Part shown: positions 58,588 to 64,000 of the stretch, piece after piece
Layout: every line of letters starts with the position of its first letter
Position numbering within the stretch: position 1 is the stretch's first letter
The notes under the pieces: model-generated
The model's database searches: none
Seen by the model: only the letters and a program-made list of their open reading frames with translations
What the model was told of the DNA's origin: nothing
Translations under genes and position numbers: made by a program
DNA from: Actinomadura coerulea
GTDB lineage: Bacteria > Actinomycetota > Actinomycetes > Streptosporangiales > Streptosporangiaceae
Direction: 5' to 3'
Assembly: GCF_014208105.1 (NCBI RefSeq)
Contig: NZ_JACHMQ010000001.1
Location: 1,798,001-1,862,000 of the forward strand
Length of the DNA: 64,000 nt

Positions 58588-59588
58588 TGCGCTCGGCCCG
58601 GTCGATCAGCGCGGTCGACTCCCACACCGAGGGGATGCCGACGCGCGTCGTCACCGGCGGCGTCGCGCCCATCCCGGGCGCGACGATGGCCGAGCGGCGC
58701 CGCCACGCCGTGCGGCACCTGGACGGGCTGCGCCGCTTCCTGATGGACGAGCCGCGCGGCCACCCCGCGATGAGCGGCGCCCTGCTCCAGCCGCCGACCC
58801 GGCCGGACGCCGACTGGGGCGTCGTCTACATCGAGGTCAGCGGGTTCCTGCCGATGTGCGGGCACGGCACCATCGGCGTCGCTACCGTCCTGGTCGAGAC
58901 CGGGATGGTGGAGGTGACCGAGCCGGAGACGATCGTGCGGCTGGACACCCCGGCGGGGCTCGTCGAGGCCCGCGTCGCGGTCCGCGACGGCGCCGCCGAG
59001 CACGTCACGCTCCGCAACGTCGCCTCGTTCGCGCTCCGGCGGGACGCGGTGGTGTCGGTGCCGGGGCTCGGGGACGTCCGCTACGACATGGCCTACGGCG
59101 GCAACTTCTACGCCATCACCGAGCTCGAACCGCTCGGGCTGCCGTTCGACCGGGCCCGCAAGCAGGACATCCTCCGCGCCGGGCTGGCGATCATGGAGGC
59201 GATCAACGAGACCGACCGGCCCGTCCACCCGGCCGACCCGCTGATCGGAGGCTGCAAGCACGTCCAGTTCCTCGCGCCCGGGTCGGACGCCGGGCGCTCC
59301 CGCAACGCGATGGCCATCCATCCGGGCTGGTTCGACCGGTCGCCGTGCGGCACCGGCACCTCCGCCCGCATGGCGCAGCTGCACGCCCGGGGCGAGCTGC
59401 CGCTGCACACCGAGTTCGTCAACGAGTCGTTCATCGGCACCCGGTTCACCGGGCGCCTGGTCGGCACCGCCGATGCCGGCGGCCTGCCCGCGGTGATCCC
59501 CGAGTTCACCGGGCGGGCCTGGATCACCGGCACCGCCACCTACCTGCTCGACCCCGCCGATCCCTTCCCCGAGGGCTTCGTCCTCTAG
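58587..59588 (+). CDS. 4-hydroxyproline 2-epimerase (proline racemase family)
   Basis: A 333-residue cofactor-independent epimerase. Both catalytic cysteines are in place: GFLPMCGHGTIGVATVLVE (about 91) and FDRSPCGTGTSARMAQLHARGEL (about 255), so it is an epimerase or racemase, not the 3-hydroxyproline dehydratase in which one is threonine. AVDSHTEGMPTRVVTGG is the family opening. It converts trans-4-hydroxy-L-proline to cis-4-hydroxy-D-proline, the first step before the dehydrogenase. ATG 58587. Confidence 0.9.
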   Translation: MRSARSISAVDSHTEGMPTRVVTGGVAPIPGATMAERRRHAVRHLDGLRRFLMDEPRGHPAMSGALLQPPTRPDADWGVVYIEVSGFLPMCGHGTIGVATVLVETGMVEVTEPETIVRLDTPAGLVEARVAVRDGAAEHVTLRNVASFALRRDAVVSVPGLGDVRYDMAYGGNFYAITELEPLGLPFDRARKQDILRAGLAIMEAINETDRPVHPADPLIGGCKHVQFLAPGSDAGRSRNAMAIHPGWFDRSPCGTGTSARMAQLHARGELPLHTEFVNESFIGTRFTGRLVGTADAGGLPAVIPEFTGRAWITGTATYLLDPADPFPEGFVL

Positions 59589-59596
59589 GAAGGACC

Positions 59597-59638
59597 GGCC
59601 GGCTCTTCCCGAGCCCTTCTCGGCGGCCCTGACCGCCG
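59597..59638 (+). other. Overlapping hairpins in the epimerase-permease gap
   Basis: GGCCG (59597-59601) pairs with CGGCC (59624-59628), enclosing GAG/CTC. The alternative CGGCGG (59621-59626) pairs with CCGCCG (59633-59638). The two folds share bases and exclude each other. They sit at the only sizeable gap of the operon (98 bases) and could be a leaky terminator or mRNA-processing site. Confidence 0.35.
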
Positions 59639-59686
59639 CATCACACCCACATTGGTATTCCCCTGCACCAGTCGGGAGGGACCTCC

Positions 59687-61186
59687 ATGTCCCAAGCCAT
59701 GCCTAAAACACGACCACCGCGGGGCCAGGGCGGGTCCGCGCTGTTCACCCGGGCCGGCGTCTTCCGCCTGAAACCCGTCGACACCTCGGAGGAGGAGACC
59801 CCCGGGGGCCTCCGCCGCACCATGGGGCTGTGGCAGCTCGTCGCGCTCAGCCTCGGCGGGCTCGTCGGCGCGGGCGTGTTCTCGCTCGCCGGCGTCGTCG
59901 CCCACGACGACGCCGGGCCCGGCGTGATGATCTCCTTCCTGATCGCCATCATCGCCAGCGCCGCCGCCGCGCTCTGCTACGCCGAGTTCGCCGGCACCAT
60001 CCCGAAGGCCGGCTCCGCCTACACCTACTCCTACGCCGCGCTCGGCGAGGCGATCGGCTGGGCGATCGGCTGGGACCTGCTGCTGGAGTACACCGCGATC
60101 GTCGCCGTCGTCGCGATCGCGATCTCCGGCTACCTGTCCTACATCCTCGACCAGGTCGGCCTCGACATCCCGGACTGGGCGCTCGGCGCGCCCGGCACCG
60201 GCGCGGGCCACAAGGTCGACCTGTTCGCGGCGCTGCTGTGCCTGCTGCTGGCGTTCGTGCTGTCGCGCGGGACGAAGGAGTCCGCGCGGTTCGAGACGAT
60301 CCTCGTCGTGGTCAAGCTCGCCATCGTCGCGCTGGTCATCGTCGCGGGAGCGTTCCACATCTCGGCCGGCAACTTCAGCCCGTTCCTGCCGTTCGGCATC
60401 GGCGGCGCCGTCGCCGGGGCCGCCACCACCTTCTTCGCCGTGTACGGTTACGACGCCATGAGCGCGGCGGCGGAGGAGAGCGCCGAGGCCAAGAAGGTGC
60501 TGCCGAAGGCGATCGTCATCTCGCTGGCCATCGCCGCGGTCATCTACCTGCTGGTCTGCATCGTCCTGCTCGGCATGCAGGACTACCGGCACATCGACGT
60601 CAAGAGCCCGTTCTCCAGCGCGCTCGCCTCGGTCGGCCTGACCGGCCTCGGCACGGTCGTCGCGGTCGGCGCCGTCGTCGGCATCACCACCTCCGCGCTC
60701 GCGAACATGCTGGCGGTGACCCGCGTCTGGTTCTCGATGAGCCGGGACGGCCTGCTGCCCGCCTACTTCGCCCGCAACCACCCGCGGCGGCAGGTCCCGA
60801 CCCGCGTGATCTGGCTCGTCGGGCTCGGCTCGGCGGTCATCGCGGGCCTGCTGCCCATCAAGGAGGCGGCCGACCTCACCAACATCGGCATCCTGATGGC
60901 GTTCATCGTCGTCGCGATCGCCGTCATGGTGATGCGCCGCACCCGCCCCGACCTGCCGCGCTCGTTCCGCACCCCCTGGGTGCCGGTGGTGCCGCTCATC
61001 GGCATCGCCTTCTCGATCTGGCTGATCGCCAACCTCGACTGGATCACCTGGGTCCGGTTCGCGGTGTGGATGGTGCTCGGCCTGGTCGTCTACGCGCTGT
61101 ACGGGTACCGCAACTCGGTGGAGAACCGGGCGCCGCGGACCGCCCGCACCGCCCCGAACCCCGAGGACGAAGGGAGCACCACATGA
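59687..61186 (+). CDS. APC-superfamily amino-acid permease (CAT family)
   Basis: A 499-residue membrane protein with about 12-14 transmembrane helices. LRRTMGLWQLVALSLGGLVGAGVFSLAGVVA (about 43-73) is the CAT-family helix-1 motif. GTIPKAGSAYTYSYAALGEAIGWAIGWDLLLEYTAIVAVVAIAISGYLS and FFAVYGYDAMSAAAEESAEAKKVLPKAIVISLAIAAVIYL complete the signature. It probably imports hydroxyproline or proline for the operon. GGGAGGGA lies 10 bases before ATG 59687. Its stop overlaps the following dehydrogenase start by four bases. Confidence 0.9.
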   Translation: MSQAMPKTRPPRGQGGSALFTRAGVFRLKPVDTSEEETPGGLRRTMGLWQLVALSLGGLVGAGVFSLAGVVAHDDAGPGVMISFLIAIIASAAAALCYAEFAGTIPKAGSAYTYSYAALGEAIGWAIGWDLLLEYTAIVAVVAIAISGYLSYILDQVGLDIPDWALGAPGTGAGHKVDLFAALLCLLLAFVLSRGTKESARFETILVVVKLAIVALVIVAGAFHISAGNFSPFLPFGIGGAVAGAATTFFAVYGYDAMSAAAEESAEAKKVLPKAIVISLAIAAVIYLLVCIVLLGMQDYRHIDVKSPFSSALASVGLTGLGTVVAVGAVVGITTSALANMLAVTRVWFSMSRDGLLPAYFARNHPRRQVPTRVIWLVGLGSAVIAGLLPIKEAADLTNIGILMAFIVVAIAVMVMRRTRPDLPRSFRTPWVPVVPLIGIAFSIWLIANLDWITWVRFAVWMVLGLVVYALYGYRNSVENRAPRTARTAPNPEDEGSTT

Positions 61187-62583
61187 CACCGGACCAGGCC
61201 GTGTCCGCGGCGGCCGCCGCCGCACCAGGCTGGGCCGCGTCGCCGCCGGCCGAACGCGCCGCCTACCTGGAGGCGGTCGCGGACGCGCTGGAGGGCGCCC
61301 GCGGCGAGCTGGTCGCCCTCGCCGACGAGGAGAGCCGCCTCGGCGGAACGCGCCTGAACGGCGAGCTGACCCGCACCACGTTCCAGCTGAGGCTGTTCGC
61401 CGAGCAGGTCCTGGAGGGCGCCTTCCACGACGCCCGCATCGACCGGCCCGACCCGGGCTGGCCCACCGGCCCCCGCCCGGACCTGCGCCGGTACCGGACG
61501 GCCGTCGGCCCGGTCCTGGTGTTCGCGGCGAGCAACTTCCCCTTCGCCTTCAGCGTCGCCGGCGGCGACACCGCGTCGGCGTGGGCGGCGGGCTGCCCCG
61601 TCGTGGTCAAGGCGCACCCGGGCCACCCCCGGCTCTCGCGCCGGACGGCCGAGGCGGTCGCGGGAGCGGGGCTCCCGGACGGCGTGTTCGCCCTGATCGA
61701 GGGCGAGGAGGCCGGAGTCGAGGCCCTGCGGCATCCCGGCGTCGCCGCCGCCGCGTTCACCGGCTCCCAGCGGGGCGGCCTCGCCCTCGCGAGGATCGCG
61801 GCGGAGCGTCCGGTCCCGATCCCGTTCTACGGCGAGATGGGCAGCGTGAACCCGTCCGTGGTGACACCAGGCGCGGCCGCGGCCCGCGCCGAGGAGATCG
61901 CCGAGGGGTACGCGGCGTCCCTCACGCTGGGCGCCGGCCAGTTCTGCACGAACCCCGGCCTGCTGTTCGCGCCCGCCGGGCTCGCGGAGGGCATCGCGGC
62001 GCGTCTGCGCGGGTCCGCCGGCGCGCCGATGCTCAACGAGCGGATCAGCTCCGGTTACCTGGCGGCGGCGGGCGCGCTGGGCGCCAGGCCGGGAGTGCGG
62101 CGCCTGGTCTGGCCGGACCGGGCGGAGGCGCTGACCCCGCGCCTGCTGACCATGGACCTGGCGGCGTTCCAGGCCGATGTCGACGCCGCGTCGCAGGAGT
62201 GCTTCGGTCCCCTCGGCCTCGTCGTCGCCTACGAGCGCCTCGCCGACCTCGCCGGGGTCGTGGCGGCCCTTCCCGGCCAGCTCACCGCGTCGCTGCACGC
62301 CGAGCCGGAGGAGACGGGCGACCTGGCCGCGCTCGCGGCGGTGCTCGCGGGCCGCAGCGGCCGCGTCCTGTGGAACCAGTGGCCCACCGGCGTGTCCGTC
62401 ACGCACGCGATGCAGCACGGCGGGCCGTACCCGGCCACGACGGCGCCCTCCACCACCTCGGTCGGCACGGCCGCGATGGAGCGGTTCCTGCGGCCCGTCG
62501 CCTACCAGGGCTGGCCGCAGGACCTGCTTCCGCCGCCGCTGCGCGACGACAACCCGTGGAAGGTCCCGCAGGCCGTCCGGTGA
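61183..62583 (+). CDS. 2-oxoglutarate-semialdehyde (2,5-dioxovalerate) dehydrogenase
   Basis: A 466-residue aldehyde dehydrogenase. GPVLVFAASNFPFAFSVAGGDTASAWAAGCPVVVKAHPGHP (about 108-148), FTGSQRGGLAL, PIPFYGEMGSVNPSVV (glutamate) and LGAGQFCTNPGLLF (catalytic cysteine near 254) are hallmarks of the 2-oxoglutarate-semialdehyde dehydrogenase group; the FYGEMGSVNP wording is distinctive. It oxidises the semialdehyde to 2-oxoglutarate, the last step of hydroxyproline breakdown. It is the final gene of the operon, followed at once by a perfect palindromic terminator. Confidence 0.92.
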   Translation: MTPDQAVSAAAAAAPGWAASPPAERAAYLEAVADALEGARGELVALADEESRLGGTRLNGELTRTTFQLRLFAEQVLEGAFHDARIDRPDPGWPTGPRPDLRRYRTAVGPVLVFAASNFPFAFSVAGGDTASAWAAGCPVVVKAHPGHPRLSRRTAEAVAGAGLPDGVFALIEGEEAGVEALRHPGVAAAAFTGSQRGGLALARIAAERPVPIPFYGEMGSVNPSVVTPGAAAARAEEIAEGYAASLTLGAGQFCTNPGLLFAPAGLAEGIAARLRGSAGAPMLNERISSGYLAAAGALGARPGVRRLVWPDRAEALTPRLLTMDLAAFQADVDAASQECFGPLGLVVAYERLADLAGVVAALPGQLTASLHAEPEETGDLAALAAVLAGRSGRVLWNQWPTGVSVTHAMQHGGPYPATTAPSTTSVGTAAMERFLRPVAYQGWPQDLLPPPLRDDNPWKVPQAVR

Positions 62584-62589
62584 GACCGT

Positions 62590-62619
62590 CCCCGGTCCGC
62601 CGCGCGCGGCGGACCGGGG
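62590..62619. terminator. Perfect 30-base palindrome, bidirectional terminator
   Basis: The 30 bases are exactly self-complementary (arms CCCCGGTCCGCCGCG), lying in the 50-base gap between two convergent dehydrogenase genes. It would form a very stable hairpin with essentially no loop on either transcript. There is no U-tract, as is common in high-GC actinomycetes. Confidence 0.8.
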
Positions 62620-62633
62620 CGTGCGGCGGGCGG

Positions 62634-64000
62634 TCAGCCCACCCAGACGGTCTTGGCGTTGCAGAACGCGCGCATGCCGTCCGCCGACAGCTCGCGCCCG
62701 TACCCGGAGCGCTTCACGCCGCCGAACGGCAGCTCGGGGTAGGACGTCGTCATCCCGTTGACGAAGACCTGCCCGGCGTCCAGCTCGTTCACGAACCGCT
62801 CCCGCTCGCCGTCGTCGCGCGTCCAGGCGTTCGAGCCGAGCCCGAAGCCCGTCGCGTTCGCGACCTCGACGGCCTCCGACACCCCGCGCACGCGCAGCAG
62901 CGACGCGACCGGCGCGAAGACCTCCTCGTGGTACATCCGCATCTCGGGCGTCACCCCGGAGACCACCGTCGGCGGGTAGTACCAGCCGGGCCCGTCCGGG
63001 CGTTCGCCGCCGCACAGCACGCTCGCGCCCTTGCCGACCGCGTCGGCGACGAGCTCCTCGACCTCGGCGCGGCCCTGCTCGCTGACGAGGGGGCCGACGT
63101 CGGTGGCCTCGTCCATCGGGTCGCCCACCCGCTTCGCGCGCATCCGCTCGACGAACAGCCGCTCGAACTCGTCGGCGCAGCCGGTGTCGACGATGAAGCG
63201 CTTCGCCGAGATGCAGCTCTGCCCGTTGTTGAGGCAGCGGGACTCCGCCGCCGTGCGCGCCGCGGCCCCGAGGTCGGCGGACGGCATCACCACGAACGGG
63301 TCGCTGCCGCCGAGCTCCAGCACGGTCGGCTTGATCTCGTCCCCGGCGATGGCGGCGACCGACCGCCCCGCGGGCTCGCTGCCGGTGAGCGTCGCGGCCT
63401 TCACCCGCGGGTCGCGCAGCACCCGCTCGACCTTCGCCGAGCCGATCAGCAGCGTCTGGAACGCGCCCTCGGGGAACCCGGCGCGGCGGAACAGGTCCTC
63501 CAGGAACAGCGCGGTCTGCGGGACGTTCGAGGAGTGCTTCAGCAGCCCGACGTTGCCCGCCATCAGGCCGGGGGCCGCGAAGCGGATCACCTGCCAGAGC
63601 GGGAAGTTCCACGGCATGACCGCCAGCACGGGCCCGAGCGGCTGGTAGCGGACGTAGGCGTCCCGCGCGTTCACGTCCGCCGGGTCGGCGGGGCGCCGGT
63701 CGGCCAGGAACTCCGCCGCGTGCTCGGCGTAGTACCGGCACGCCTTCGCGCACTTGCGCGCCTCCGCCACCGCCGCCTTGTGCGTCTTGCCCATCTCCGT
63801 GGTGAGCATGGCGCCGATCTGGTCGGCCTCCCGGTCGAGGACGTCCGCCGCGGCGTTCATCCACTCCGCCCGCCGCTCCAGGGGGACCGTGCGGTAGGAG
63901 GCGAACGCGTCCGCCGCCCGCGCGACGCGCCGGTCGACCTCCTCGTCCGTCAGCGCGTCGAAGGTCTTCTCGACCTCGCCCGTCGCGGGGTTGGTCGTGG
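62634..64000 (-). CDS. NAD(P)-dependent succinate-semialdehyde dehydrogenase-like (5' end beyond window)
   Basis: The frame continues past the right edge (TTNPATGEVEKTFDAL at the edge), and about 455 residues are present. VLAVMPWNFPLWQVIRFAAPGLMAGNVGLLKHSSNVPQTALFLEDLF, TLTGSEPAGRSVA, VLELGGSDPFVVM (glutamate) and CLNNGQSCISAKRFIV (catalytic cysteine) are present. The end ELPFGGVKRSGYGRELSADGMRAFCNAKTVWV matches the GabD1-type group. It oxidises succinate semialdehyde or a similar aldehyde. Only the extreme N-terminus is missing. It is convergent with the hydroxyproline operon and separated by the terminator. Confidence 0.85.
   Translation of the reverse strand, partial: TTNPATGEVEKTFDALTDEEVDRRVARAADAFASYRTVPLERRAEWMNAAADVLDREADQIGAMLTTEMGKTHKAAVAEARKCAKACRYYAEHAAEFLADRRPADPADVNARDAYVRYQPLGPVLAVMPWNFPLWQVIRFAAPGLMAGNVGLLKHSSNVPQTALFLEDLFRRAGFPEGAFQTLLIGSAKVERVLRDPRVKAATLTGSEPAGRSVAAIAGDEIKPTVLELGGSDPFVVMPSADLGAAARTAAESRCLNNGQSCISAKRFIVDTGCADEFERLFVERMRAKRVGDPMDEATDVGPLVSEQGRAEVEELVADAVGKGASVLCGGERPDGPGWYYPPTVVSGVTPEMRMYHEEVFAPVASLLRVRGVSEAVEVANATGFGLGSNAWTRDDGERERFVNELDAGQVFVNGMTTSYPELPFGGVKRSGYGRELSADGMRAFCNAKTVWVG

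Overview
The window is about 64 kb of very GC-rich DNA. Strong third-position GC, frequent GTG starts, ATGA/GTGA four-base gene overlaps, a SigB/SigF-class sigma factor, an IdeR-type iron box and the mix of regulators all point to an actinomycete. Thermomonosporaceae (Actinomadura-like) is my best guess, but that is inference. I see no rRNA, tRNA, IS element, prophage or CRISPR array. It looks like chromosomal accessory and catabolic territory.

Layout. 1-3511: end of a protocatechuate operon (pcaB partial, pcaD, pcaC), an IclR regulator and pobA, so 4-hydroxybenzoate to the beta-ketoadipate pathway. 3572-10231: a PAP2 membrane enzyme, a cyanophycin synthetase/cyanophycinase pair read leftward, a divergent TetR/QsdR-like regulator and an ABC1 kinase. 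10257-15007: siderophore-interacting reductase under an iron box, a secreted serine hydrolase, and a translationally coupled cyclase plus thiamine-diphosphate enzyme. 15091-18473: glpF-glpK and a secreted trypsin-like protease. 18492-20375: a stress sigma factor with a SigB-type promoter, and divergently two crcB fluoride-exporter genes behind a leader that resembles a fluoride riboswitch.

20641-34555 is the most unusual block. Ten tightly packed leftward genes (32601 down to 21577) encode a carbamoyltransferase, a GT2 glycosyltransferase fused to a GmhB-like phosphatase, two GT9 heptosyltransferase-like proteins, two further glycosyltransferases, GmhA, HldE, an SDR and a UDP-glucuronate-decarboxylase-like enzyme. 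A pyruvyltransferase converges on it and two GT2 genes diverge from it. The genes predict synthesis of an ADP-heptose and its assembly into a carbamoylated, perhaps pyruvylated, glycan in a Gram-positive that has no LPS.

34625-39397: an FMN reductase gene with an apparent internal deletion, an MFS exporter with a divergent MmyB-type regulator, a DUF6343 membrane protein, a PEBP protein and an aldo/keto reductase. 39398-39979 holds no convincing gene. 39980-43042: paaZ and a LysR regulator with a perfect palindrome at its start. 42987-53802: an amino-acid catabolic set (Glu/Leu-type dehydrogenase, a FAD amine oxidase broken by an in-frame TGA, an aldehyde dehydrogenase, a fused 2-oxoacid dehydrogenase E1) beside a branched-chain amino-acid ABC transporter with a LivM-LivG fusion.

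54026-62583 is a complete hydroxyproline catabolic operon: XRE-cupin regulator, three-subunit D-hydroxyproline dehydrogenase, deaminase, epimerase, amino-acid permease and 2-oxoglutarate-semialdehyde dehydrogenase. Two identical half-site operators, one before the regulator and one before the operon, tie it together. A perfect 30-bp palindrome separates it from a convergent succinate-semialdehyde-type dehydrogenase that runs off the right edge.

All calls come from reading the sequence and from remembered family features. No database search was possible.
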